A stretch of 64,000 bases of DNA from Glycomyces amatae. GTDB taxonomy: Bacteria > Actinomycetota > Actinomycetes > Mycobacteriales > Micromonosporaceae. Positions 27,084-34,282 of this stretch are shown here, piece by piece (position 1 is the stretch's first letter; each line of letters starts with the position of its first letter). The stretch covers positions 62,001 to 126,000 of the forward strand of contig NZ_JAJLQZ010000008.1 in the NCBI RefSeq assembly GCF_020991375.1. Direction: 5' to 3'. Below the pieces are notes generated by a model. It saw nothing but the letters and a program-made list of their open reading frames with translations. It searched no databases and was not told the origin of the DNA. Both the position numbers and the translations under genes were made by a program.

Positions 27084-27776
27084 TCACAGGTGGTCGCCGT
27101 AGTCCGCGGGCGGCTCGAAGGGGGCGACGGCCTCGCGGGCGGCCGGGACGCCTTCGGGGAAGTAGTCGCCGACGAGGTCGCCGGGGCCGCCGGGGGCGAC
27201 GCCCCCGGTCGGGGGGACGTACTCGATGTCGCCGGCGTCGCTGACGGGCACGCAGCCGGAGTCGATGAACAGCCCCGCGTACCCGCCGACCGCGTACCAG
27301 AGGCTGATGCCGTCCTCGCGGAGCGCGACCAGGTTGCGGTCGGTGCGCTCCCCGCCTTCGACCGCGTCGTCGGCGGTGATCTCGTAGCCGAGCCCGGTCC
27401 AGTGGTCCCGGAGCAGCTCGACGTACCGCTCGCGGACCAGCGGCGCCCCCGAGTCGGGCAGTGAGAACCGGTACCGGATCTCGATCCTCGTGTAGTCGGG
27501 GTCGTCGACGCCGCCGCGGCTGCAGGGCATCTCGGCCCAGCTGCGCTGCTCGAACCCGGGGAAGTCCGGGAGCGCGGCGACCGCCTCGGCGGCGGCGGCC
27601 TCCATCGGGGCGTAGGCCTCGGCCTGGGTGTACGCCGATTCCGGCGGTGCGGTCTCCATGGGTCCCTTCGGGTTCGAGCAGGCGGCGGGGAGGATCGCGA
27701 GCGCCGCTGCGGCGAGCGCGAACCGCGCGCGCCGCCCGGCGGTGCGCGGCCTGCGGAGGTCGGCGGCGGGCCTCAT
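27084..27776 (-). CDS. Lipoprotein, unknown function
   Basis: A 230-residue exported protein. An arginine-rich N-terminus and hydrophobic segment lead to the lipobox LPAAC, with lipidated Cys33. The mature part has two further cysteines (MPCSRGG and DSGCVPVSD) that may pair, and an acidic C-terminus. ATG 27776 overlaps the stop of the upstream alpha/beta hydrolase gene as ATGA, so it is the third gene of a coupled operon with a WXG100-like protein. I recognise no family; short lipoproteins often follow DUF1023 hydrolases in actinomycetes. Confidence 0.72.
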   Translation of the reverse strand: MRPAADLRRPRTAGRRARFALAAAALAILPAACSNPKGPMETAPPESAYTQAEAYAPMEAAAAEAVAALPDFPGFEQRSWAEMPCSRGGVDDPDYTRIEIRYRFSLPDSGAPLVRERYVELLRDHWTGLGYEITADDAVEGGERTDRNLVALREDGISLWYAVGGYAGLFIDSGCVPVSDAGDIEYVPPTGGVAPGGPGDLVGDYFPEGVPAAREAVAPFEPPADYGDHL

Positions 27777-29611
27777 CGCACCATGGCCTCCTGGCCGGTG
27801 ACGATGTAGGCCTGGTTCTGGCGGCTGGCCGTGTTGGGGCCCGTCGCGGACTCGTCGGTGTCCCAGTACGAGCCGTGGTTCTCGGTCGCGCCCTCCCAGA
27901 ACCTCCAGGGGGAGCTCGCCTCGCGCGGCGAGTCGCTGGTGAAGGTGCCGGCGCCGAAGTCCTCGTTCACCGGCGCGTTCCCGTGGACGGGCGCGTACTG
28001 GATCATGTCCTCGTCGTTGGTCGAGGCCCACACGCCGCCCTCGTCGACGCCGAGCGCCGAGGCGGTGTCGACGCCGACGCCCGGCGAGCCCACGAAGACG
28101 AGGTTGTCGGCCTCCACGCCCTGGCCGGAGGCGGCGGCGCCGACCGCGGTCGAGCCGTAGGAGTGGCCGGTGAGCGTCAGGTTCGCGGGCTCGCCCTCGG
28201 CGGTGGCGCGGACGCCCCGGGTGAACCGCTCCAGGTTCTCGGCGCCCTCTCGGGCCCACCGGTCGTCGGTGGCCTCGATCAGGTCGTCCGGCGCGTCGTA
28301 CCCCATCCACAGGACCGTCGCGGTCTGCTCGTCCGGGCGGTAGAACTGGGCGTCGGAGGCCATGGTGCGGGCGCGGTCGAGCAGGCCGGCGCCGGAGCCG
28401 GCCAGGCCGCCGCCGGTGCCCGGCACGTAGGCGTTGACGTTGTCGGCGGTGTCGGGGTCGCCGATGGCGACGATCGCCTTGCCGCTGCCCTCGGTGTCGA
28501 AGCCGAGCAGGTGGTAGGGCTGGCCGGTCTCGCCGTGGGTGCCGGGGCCGCCGTCCCGGTCGGTGATCTCGCCGCGGAGGTCCGACAGCTCCCGGCGGTC
28601 GGTCTCGAGCCCGTCGAGCTCCTCCTTCGCCCGCTCGTACGCGTCCGAGCCGGGGTCCATGCCGGCGAGGGCTCGCTCCTTGTCCGCGATCCGGGAGTCG
28701 AGGCCGCCGATCCGGTCGTCGAGGAGGGCGCGGTTGGCGGTGTCGCGGGCGGCGGCCGGGATGCCGTCGACGGGGCCGACCCACTCGGGGTGCTCCTCGG
28801 CGAGCGCCTCGCGCTCGGCCTCGGACAGGCCCTCCCACCACTGGTTCACCTGCTCGGGAGACAGGTCGGAGGCGCCTTCGGCGATGGCCCGGGCCTCGTC
28901 GGCGACCTCCTGGGAGAGCGCCTCCCGGTAGTCGTCGACGAGGTCGTCGTAGGCGGCGCCGAGCTCGGGCGGGAGCTCGCCGGGGTGCTCGCTCATCGCC
29001 GTGAGCGCGGCGGCGGCCTCGTCGTCGGCGTCGTGGGCGCGGGACATGACGGCGCGGAGCCAGTCCTGGTACTGGCCCGCGAGGCCGACGGCGGTGCCGT
29101 AGAGGTCGGCGCCGTCGAACAGGACCTTGAGGGTGTCCCAGTCCCAGAAGCCGTCGGGCTTGCGCACCCCGCACCTGTCGCACAGCCACTGGGGCGGATC
29201 GAGGGTGAGGATCGCGCGGTGCAGGTCGCCGGAGAGGTTCACGTCGTACTCGTGCCGGTCCCCCTCGATCGCCATGCCGTGCGCCTCGATGAGCGGGACG
29301 AGCTCCTCGAGCTCGGCCTGCTCCTTCTCGAGGGCGTCGGCGGCCTCGAAGAGGGTGGTGGCGACGCGGGTGCGGGCGTAGTCGGAGAGGTCGTCCTCGT
29401 AGCGGTCGGCGGTCATGTCGATCTGGTCGCGGACCGTCGCGGCGGTGTCGGACTCGTAGTGCTCGACGCTGAGGTGGCCGCCGACCACGTCGGCGCGGAG
29501 CCGCTCGGGATGGACCAGCTGCTGCTCGGTGTAGGACTGCCAGGAGTCGCCGAGGGAGCGGACGGCGCCGCAGTCGAGGTCGCGCAGGTGCTCCCAGGTC
29601 AGTTCGCTCAC
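27773..29611 (-). CDS. DUF1023-type alpha/beta hydrolase with long helical N-terminus
   Basis: A 612-residue protein. Residues 1-250 are mostly helical and probably elongated, with a CDRCGVRKPDG knuckle near 144. A motif typical of actinobacterial DUF1023 proteins follows: WWEGLSEAEREALAEEHP and IPAAARDTANRALL (259-296). The alpha/beta hydrolase domain then begins, with VLWMGYDAP (433-441) and the nucleophile motif GHSYGS (Ser484). Such proteins are linked to type VII-like secretion in actinomycetes; their substrates are unknown. The start is GTG 29611, four bases after the WXG100-like gene. Confidence 0.78.
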   Translation of the reverse strand: MSELTWEHLRDLDCGAVRSLGDSWQSYTEQQLVHPERLRADVVGGHLSVEHYESDTAATVRDQIDMTADRYEDDLSDYARTRVATTLFEAADALEKEQAELEELVPLIEAHGMAIEGDRHEYDVNLSGDLHRAILTLDPPQWLCDRCGVRKPDGFWDWDTLKVLFDGADLYGTAVGLAGQYQDWLRAVMSRAHDADDEAAAALTAMSEHPGELPPELGAAYDDLVDDYREALSQEVADEARAIAEGASDLSPEQVNQWWEGLSEAEREALAEEHPEWVGPVDGIPAAARDTANRALLDDRIGGLDSRIADKERALAGMDPGSDAYERAKEELDGLETDRRELSDLRGEITDRDGGPGTHGETGQPYHLLGFDTEGSGKAIVAIGDPDTADNVNAYVPGTGGGLAGSGAGLLDRARTMASDAQFYRPDEQTATVLWMGYDAPDDLIEATDDRWAREGAENLERFTRGVRATAEGEPANLTLTGHSYGSTAVGAAASGQGVEADNLVFVGSPGVGVDTASALGVDEGGVWASTNDEDMIQYAPVHGNAPVNEDFGAGTFTSDSPREASSPWRFWEGATENHGSYWDTDESATGPNTASRQNQAYIVTGQEAMVR

Positions 29612-29615
29612 GGGG

Positions 29616-29957
29616 CTACCGGCCGGGGTAGCGGTCGGTGTCGGCGAGGGCCGCGAAGGTCCCGGCGGTGAACTCGTCGACCTCGACGGCCTCTTCGGCG
29701 CAGACGGCGAGGTACTCGCCGGTGTTGCCGAGGAGGCGGGCGAAGCCGCCCGCGCGCTGGGTCCGCCACCACTCGCCGGCCGCCTCGAGGGCGGGACCGA
29801 GGGCGGTGCCCGCGTCCTTGAGGGGGCCGCAGGCCCGGGCGTTGGCCTCGGCCATGGCGGTGGCCTGGCTGCGGGCCTCGGCCTCGATCGCGAAGAGGAC
29901 CTCGACGGAGCGGTGGACCTCGTCGGGGTCCATGGCGAAGACGTCAGCGCCGGTCAT
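29616..29957 (-). CDS. WXG100-like helical protein
   Basis: A 113-residue protein predicted to be two long helices around a turn, AAGEWWRTQRAGGF, in place of a classical WXG. It is the first gene of an operon with a DUF1023 hydrolase and a lipoprotein, four bases upstream of the hydrolase gene. The size, helical pattern and context match ESX-like small proteins secreted or used as chaperones. ATG 29933 (MDPDEVHRS) is an alternative start. No ribosome binding site is obvious at either. Confidence 0.62.
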   Translation of the reverse strand: MTGADVFAMDPDEVHRSVEVLFAIEAEARSQATAMAEANARACGPLKDAGTALGPALEAAGEWWRTQRAGGFARLLGNTGEYLAVCAEEAVEVDEFTAGTFAALADTDRYPGR

Positions 29958-30083
29958 CGCGCACCGCCGGCGACGGACTCGGGTTATGCAATTGCGGGCT
30001 CCTCGGGGGGTACGAACGAAAGGAGATCTAGCCCACTATATCGAGGGCCCGCAAATCGGGGTGATCACGCGCATACGCCGCGG

Positions 30084-30539
30084 TCAGGGCTGGATGCGGT
30101 CGAGCAGCCGCCGGGAGAGGGCCCCGAGCTGGCGCACCTCGTCGCGGGTGAGCTCGTCGAAGATCAGGGCGCGCACCAGCTTCACGTGGCCGGGGGCGGC
30201 CTGGGCGAGCTTCTCGAGGCCGGCGTCGGTGAGGGCGGCGAGGGTCGAGCGGCCGTCGGTGGGGCAGGCGAAGCGGCGGATGAAGCCCTCCTGCTCCAGG
30301 CGCCGGGCCACGTGCGAGAGCCGCGAGAGGGAGCCGTTGGCGAGGTAGGCGAGGTCGCTCATGCGCATGGTGCGGTCCTCGGCGTGCTCGAGGACCACGA
30401 GCACGGTGTACTCGAAGTAGCTGACGTCGGCGTCGCTGCGGACCTGGCCGTCGAGGGCGGCGGGGAGTCGCGAGACCAGGCCCACGAACGCCAGCCACGT
30501 CGCCATCTCCTCGTCGTCCAACCACGGCGCATCACTCAT
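30084..30539 (-). CDS. MarR-family transcriptional regulator
   Basis: A 151-residue regulator with a winged helix: YFEYTVLVVLEHAEDRTMRM, SDLAYLANGSLSRLSHVARR and LEQEGFIRRFACPTDGRST, the last with the conserved D-x-R wing motif. MarR proteins dimerise and usually repress a divergent gene until a small ligand binds. Here the divergent neighbour is the DODA-type dioxygenase gene, 80 bp away. Two matching TTGA-N4-TCAA sites lie between them, so this protein probably controls both directions. Confidence 0.92.
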   Translation of the reverse strand: MSDAPWLDDEEMATWLAFVGLVSRLPAALDGQVRSDADVSYFEYTVLVVLEHAEDRTMRMSDLAYLANGSLSRLSHVARRLEQEGFIRRFACPTDGRSTLAALTDAGLEKLAQAAPGHVKLVRALIFDELTRDEVRQLGALSRRLLDRIQP

Positions 30540-30561
30540 GCCGCAAGCTTAACTTCACTGG

Positions 30562-30604
30562 TTGATGGCTCAAGGAATACGAGTAGTATTTATTGAAGAT
30601 TCAA
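30562..30604. promoter_or_regulatory. Paired MarR-type operator sites
   Basis: Two palindromes of the same form, TTGA-TGGC-TCAA (30562-30573) and TTGA-AGAT-TCAA (30593-30604). Their centres are 31 bp apart, close to three helical turns. They fill most of the 80-bp gap between marR and the dioxygenase gene. The second extends to ATTGAA/TTCAAT. Confidence 0.72.
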
Positions 30605-30619
30605 TGATTTGGAGTGGCC

Positions 30620-31480
30620 ATGCCAGCCCGCCCCGGCGCCGCCTTCGACGCCTTCATGGAGACCGACGCGCCCCGCGCCGCCGACCGCCGCGACTGGACC
30701 CCCGAGGACGGCCCCCTGCCCGCGCTCTACCTCAGCCACGGCGCCCCGCCGCTGTTCGACGAGGCCGAGTGGATGGCGCAGCTCTTCGCGTGGGCGCAGG
30801 GGCTGCCGCGGCCCAAGGGCGTGCTCATCGTCTCGGCCCACTGGGAGGCCGCGCCGCTCATGATCTCCAGCCCGGCGGCCGGGACGCCGCTGGTCTACGA
30901 CTTCGGCGGCTTCGCCGAGCGGTACTTCACGATGCGGTACGAGACGCCGGACGCGAGCGCGATGGCCCGGCGCGTGGCCGCCGCCATGCCGGACGCCGAA
31001 CCGCTCCACCGGCACGCGAGCCGCGGGCTCGACCACGGCGCGTGGGTGCCGCTCAAGGTCATGTACCCGCAGGCGGACCTGCCGGTGCTCCAGCTGTCGA
31101 TCCCGACGCACGACCCGGACCGGCTCATGGCGATCGGGCGGCGGCTCCGGCCGCTGCGCGAGGAGGGGTACCTGGTGGTGGGGTCGGGCTTCATGACGCA
31201 CGGGCTGCCGTTCGTGGACTTCCGCCACCCGGAGCGGGTGCCGGGGTGGTCGGCGGAGTTCGACGCGTGGGCCTCGGAGGCGCTGGCGCGCGGGGACGTC
31301 GAGGAGCTGGCGCGCTACCGGTCGCAGGCGCCGGGGATGCCGTACGCGCACCCCACGGTGGACCACTACGTGCCGCTGTTCGTGACCTACGGCGCGGCGA
31401 GCGAGCAGGAGCAGGCCGCGAAGACGGTGATCGACGGGTACTGGTTCGGCCTGTCGAAGCGCTCGTTCCAGCTGAACTGA
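30620..31480 (+). CDS. DODA-type extradiol dioxygenase
   Basis: A 286-residue protein of the class III extradiol / 4,5-DOPA dioxygenase group (YgiD-like). Visible features are LPALYLSHGAPPLF with the metal-binding histidine, VLIVSAHWEAAPLM, GLDHGAWVPLKVMYP, VGSGFMTHGLPF and TVDHYVPLFVTYGAA. Family members open aromatic catechol rings using a divalent metal. I choose ATG 30620 since GGAG is five bases upstream; GTG 30614 is less likely. The divergent MarR regulator and its sites suggest induction by an aromatic compound, perhaps a catechol or quinone. Confidence 0.9.
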   Translation: MPARPGAAFDAFMETDAPRAADRRDWTPEDGPLPALYLSHGAPPLFDEAEWMAQLFAWAQGLPRPKGVLIVSAHWEAAPLMISSPAAGTPLVYDFGGFAERYFTMRYETPDASAMARRVAAAMPDAEPLHRHASRGLDHGAWVPLKVMYPQADLPVLQLSIPTHDPDRLMAIGRRLRPLREEGYLVVGSGFMTHGLPFVDFRHPERVPGWSAEFDAWASEALARGDVEELARYRSQAPGMPYAHPTVDHYVPLFVTYGAASEQEQAAKTVIDGYWFGLSKRSFQLN

Positions 31481-32004
31481 ACCCGAGGCCGCGGGCCGGT
31501 GATCGTCATGGTCCCCGCCCGCTGCGCCGTCCGCGCCGCCGCGCACCGAGGAGGCGCGGGCGGCGCGTTCCCGTTCAGAGGCCCTGCGGATAAGACCGTG
31601 CCCGGCTCGACCACCCATTCGACAGGTTGGCCCGTGACGGCCGCGATGGTCTCGAAGTCTCGGTCGTAATGCAGGATCGTCAGGCCCTCCCGCGCGGCCA
31701 CCACTGCCAGCAGGGCATCGACCATCGACGCGCAGCGATGCCTTCCGGCATCCGTGAGCTGCTGCTGGAGATCCAATACCTCTGCGAATACATTGTCGCC
31801 CATGGGGACCCATGGGAAAGCAGGAATCATGACCGCTTTGAGGTGGCTTCGCTCGGCACGATCGCGAGCGCTGAACAACAGCTCGTACTCGGTGGCGTCG
31901 CAGATCGAGATGAGCCCGCGGCGCAGCAGCGGGTCCAGTCGCGCCTTCACCGGTTCCAGACCCCAGCGCGACAATGCGCTGGTGTCGCCCAGGTATTGGG
32001 TCAC
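31387..32004 (-). CDS. vapC: VapC-type PIN-domain toxin with long tail
   Basis: A 205-residue protein whose first 135 residues form a PIN nuclease domain. The acidic residues are visible in LGDTSALSRWG (Asp7), CDATEYELLFS (Glu39), CASMVDALLAVVA and LHYDRDFETIA. VapC toxins cut RNA with a metal ion. The GTG start overlaps the vapB stop as GTGA. Beyond the PIN domain the frame runs about 65 residues further and overlaps the convergent dioxygenase gene by 94 bp; this tail looks antisense-derived rather than conserved. The original stop may have been lost. Confidence 0.82.
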   Translation of the reverse strand: MTQYLGDTSALSRWGLEPVKARLDPLLRRGLISICDATEYELLFSARDRAERSHLKAVMIPAFPWVPMGDNVFAEVLDLQQQLTDAGRHRCASMVDALLAVVAAREGLTILHYDRDFETIAAVTGQPVEWVVEPGTVLSAGPLNGNAPPAPPRCAAARTAQRAGTMTITGPRPRVQFSWNERFDRPNQYPSITVFAACSCSLAAP

Positions 32005-32207
32005 GAGCGGATCTTCCGCCGCACCTCGGGGTCGGCGAGTTCGGCGAAGTAGCCGCTCGAAGCGAGGTCGATGAACCGTTCCCTGGCCTCTTCAGCGAGG
32101 ACCCGGCGCACCGCGACGTCGATGGTCTCCTTGATCGTGGTGGTCCCCAGGATCGCCTGGGCCCGTTCCATCTGTTCCGTATTGATGTCGACCGTGGTTT
32201 TAGCCAT
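32001..32207 (-). CDS. vapB: VapB-type antitoxin
   Basis: A 68-residue antitoxin starting MAKTTVDINTEQMERAQAIL. A short strand and helices (GTTTIKETIDVAVRRVLAEE) form a ribbon-helix-helix fold, followed by a C-terminal toxin-binding part (FIDLASSGYFAELADPEVRR). This pattern is common in actinobacterial VapB. ATG 32216 is another possible start with the same GGGAGGGG site upstream. The gene overlaps vapC by four bases. Its promoter adjoins a 90-bp tandem repeat. Confidence 0.88.
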   Translation of the reverse strand: MAKTTVDINTEQMERAQAILGTTTIKETIDVAVRRVLAEEARERFIDLASSGYFAELADPEVRRKIRS

Positions 32208-32246
32208 CCGAATCATCCCCTCCCGGACGTAGAAGATGTCCCGAAT

Positions 32247-32252
32247 AGTATA
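32247..32252 (-). promoter_or_regulatory. -10 box of vapBC beside the tandem repeat
   Basis: On the minus strand the hexamer TATACT lies about 31-40 bases before the possible vapB starts, and one base from the end of the 9-bp repeat array. The -35 region must therefore fall inside the repeats. Position and sequence fit a sigma-A type -10 element. Confidence 0.55.
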
Positions 32253-32253
32253 G

Positions 32254-32343
32254 CCGGTCCAGCCGGTCCAGCCGGTCCAGCCGGTCCAGCCGGTCCAGCC
32301 GGTCCAGCCGGTCCAGCCGGTCCAGCCGGTCCAGCCGGTCCAG
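32254..32343. repeat. Ten tandem copies of a 9-bp unit
   Basis: The unit CCGGTCCAG is repeated exactly ten times over 90 bp without a mismatch. The array begins one base beyond the vapBC -10 box on its upstream side. Perfect identity suggests recent expansion and variable copy number. Confidence 0.97.
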
Positions 32344-32498
32344 CTTGGAAACGCTTGCAAAGGAGACACCGAAAACGGAGGCGCCCCTGTCGAGGGAAGG
32401 CGACTAACGCGTTCCCACGACCCGCCGTTCGAACAGCGGACTGTCGCACCCCGCGGGCACGATTGCGACCGGGGGCCCATCCCACCCGGGCCCCGAAG

Positions 32499-32519
32499 GG
32501 CCGGAGGCTGCCTCCGGCC
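32499..32519. terminator. Hairpin at the end of menG
   Basis: Stem GGCCGGAGG and CCTCCGGCC with a CTG loop, touching the menG stop codon. It can end leftward transcription of menG. Confidence 0.65.
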
Positions 32520-33214
32520 TACTTGAAGCCGCGGTGCATGGCGACCGCGCCGCCGGCGAGGTTGCGCCAGGCGACCTTGCGGAAGCCGGCCTTGACGATG
32601 CGGTCGGCCAGGGCCGACTGGTCGGGCCAGGCCATGGTCGTGTCGGCGAGGTACCGGTACGCATCGGGGTCGGAGGCGACGCGCGAGGCGACCTTCGGCA
32701 GGACGTGCTTGACGAACACCCCGTGGGCCTTGCGGTACGGCTTCCAGACCGGCTGCGAGACCTCGCACAGCACCATGCGCCCGCCCGGGGCGAGGACCCG
32801 CAGGATCTCGGCCAGGCACGCGTCGAGGTCGACGACGTTGCGGATGAAGAAGGAGCCGGTCACCGCGTTGAAGGTGCCGTCGCCGAACGGCAGGTGCAGC
32901 GCGTCGGCGTTCACCAGCGGGACCTGGCGGTCCTTGTGGGCCTTGAGCATCCCGAGGGAGAAGTCCACGCCGACGACGTCGGCGCCGGACTTGGCGAGCT
33001 CGGCGGTGGAGACGCCGGTGCCCGCGCCCAGGTCGAGGCAGCGCTCGCCCGGCTGGAGGCTCAGGGCCTCGCGCGTGGCCTTGCGCCAGCGCTTGTCCTG
33101 CCCGGCCACCATGACGGTGTTGGTGCGGTCGTAGCCCGGTGCGACGCGGTCGAACATGGCCGCGATGCGACCCGGCTCTTTACGCGGCGTATTCGCTTCG
33201 TTCGCTTCGATCAC
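32519..33214 (-). CDS. menG: Demethylmenaquinone methyltransferase
   Basis: A 231-residue class I SAM-dependent methyltransferase of the UbiE/MenG family, which methylates demethylmenaquinone as the last ring step of menaquinone synthesis. The family signatures are AAMFDRVAPGYDRTN, the SAM motif CLDLGAGTGVSTAELA, ALHLPFGDGTFNAVTGSFF and LAEILRVLAPGGRMVLCEVS. I choose GTG 33214 because GGAAGG lies eight bases upstream; GTG 33232 is another option. It fits the quinone theme of this window together with the polyprenyl synthase, menJ and nuo. Confidence 0.93.
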   Translation of the reverse strand: MIEANEANTPRKEPGRIAAMFDRVAPGYDRTNTVMVAGQDKRWRKATREALSLQPGERCLDLGAGTGVSTAELAKSGADVVGVDFSLGMLKAHKDRQVPLVNADALHLPFGDGTFNAVTGSFFIRNVVDLDACLAEILRVLAPGGRMVLCEVSQPVWKPYRKAHGVFVKHVLPKVASRVASDPDAYRYLADTTMAWPDQSALADRIVKAGFRKVAWRNLAGGAVAMHRGFK

Positions 33215-33310
33215 ACCGACAGCCTTCCACACCCCGGCGAGAAAATCCGCCGGAGCCCTGTCGGTGTGGGCCCCGGCGGATCAAGGGGTTATATCGGGCG
33301 CGCGTGGGGT

Positions 33311-33556
33311 TTACGCGGCGCGTGCGGCCGTGAGGGAGCAGGGAAGGGCCGCGCGCTCGCCCGGTAGGGAGGCGTGCGGTGCGACCGAGGACGAGAGCGC
33401 CTGGGGCGCAGCGAGAGGCGCGGCTTCGAACTGGGGTGAGCGGATCACCTGAGCCTCCTCGTCGTCGGTTCGGAACTCGCGCGGGCGGTGCTCGGCTGGG
33501 ACGACGCTGAGAGATCCCCCGAGTGCGGCCTGCGCTACAGGACCACACTGACGCAT
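33311..33556 (-). CDS. Possible small protein, weak evidence
   Basis: An 81-residue frame beginning MRQCGPVAQAALGGSLSVVP, with VPAEHRPREFRTDDEEAQVI in the middle and an Ala/Pro-rich C-terminus. The composition is more protein-like than other frames in this gap, but no good ribosome binding site precedes ATG 33556 and no family is recognised. It may be spurious. Confidence 0.25.
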   Translation of the reverse strand: MRQCGPVAQAALGGSLSVVPAEHRPREFRTDDEEAQVIRSPQFEAAPLAAPQALSSSVAPHASLPGERAALPCSLTAARAA

Positions 33557-34070
33557 GAAGGCTGTGATGTCGATCTATGAAACCGAACCGTTATCGCGCG
33601 TAACCCATCCGATAACTAGGGCGTGCCGATGATCACAGGGAGCGGCCGCATCGTCACGAAGGCCGGATAGTCGCTGGTTCCGACGCTTTTGGGCGCGGCG
33701 TCCCGGTGCGTCGGGAGTTCGGTGTGGACGGCGGGGGCTATGCGCCGGGCGGGACGGTCGCGCGGTGCGCTTCACCGAGCATGCACTCCGCAGAGCGCCG
33801 AGCGGCGGCGCGCCCTTCCGGTCGCCGGGCGGGTCGCGGCGCTTCGGCGGCGACGCCGAGGGGACGTTCCCGTGGCGGCGGGGCGCGCGGCGTCCGCGCG
33901 CCCCGCCTTCTCCAGGGGATACACAGAGAGGCTCGGCCTCTCCGGTGAATCAAGACTCCGGCCCGTCACGCCAATGTGACAACTCGCGGCTCACGAGTAC
34001 CACCGCGGCGGCCTCATTCAGCATTCCGGAAGCGGGCCCGATCGACAAGCAACGAGACCGAAGCGTTACC

Positions 34071-34107
34071 TGAAGCCGCCTTCAGGCGGCTTCAGGTCCG
34101 CTTCAGG
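34071..34107. repeat. Hairpin with three CTTCAGG direct repeats
   Basis: A perfect 10-bp stem, TGAAGCCGCC / GGCGGCTTCA with loop TTCA, is followed by further repeats. The heptamer CTTCAGG occurs at 34080, 34090 and 34101, spaced 10-11 bp (one helical turn). Such spacing is typical of response-regulator sites; the hairpin alone would suggest a terminator. Confidence 0.5.
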
Positions 34108-34282
34108 TTCGCGGGCGCAGACTTGAGCGAGCGCCACGGGGCCGGGCCCGGCGGACCGCCACCGCCGACGGGCTCGGCCAGGCGGTCCGACGATGCCGAG
34201 GAGAGGAGAGCGGCAGGGCATCGGCGAGCACGACCGGAGAGCGGCGGTCATGGAAGCCCGCGGTCAAGGAGGGGGGTCGGGT

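Larger units (their letters stand above)
33215..34282. other. 1-kb intergenic region with repeats
   Basis: A long stretch without a certain gene. A weak 81-codon frame on the minus strand (33311-33556) and a hairpin with direct repeats (34071-34107) are listed separately. Several other short frames have no ribosome binding site and unconvincing protein content. I see no tRNA, insertion sequence end or CRISPR-like array. Confidence 0.5.

Noticed and set aside
32254..32343. Collagen-like Gly-Pro-Ala repeat protein on the plus strand
   Set aside because: The repeat comes only from translating the 9-bp tandem array; the flanking frame has no protein-like content or ribosome binding site, and the array lies in the vapBC promoter.
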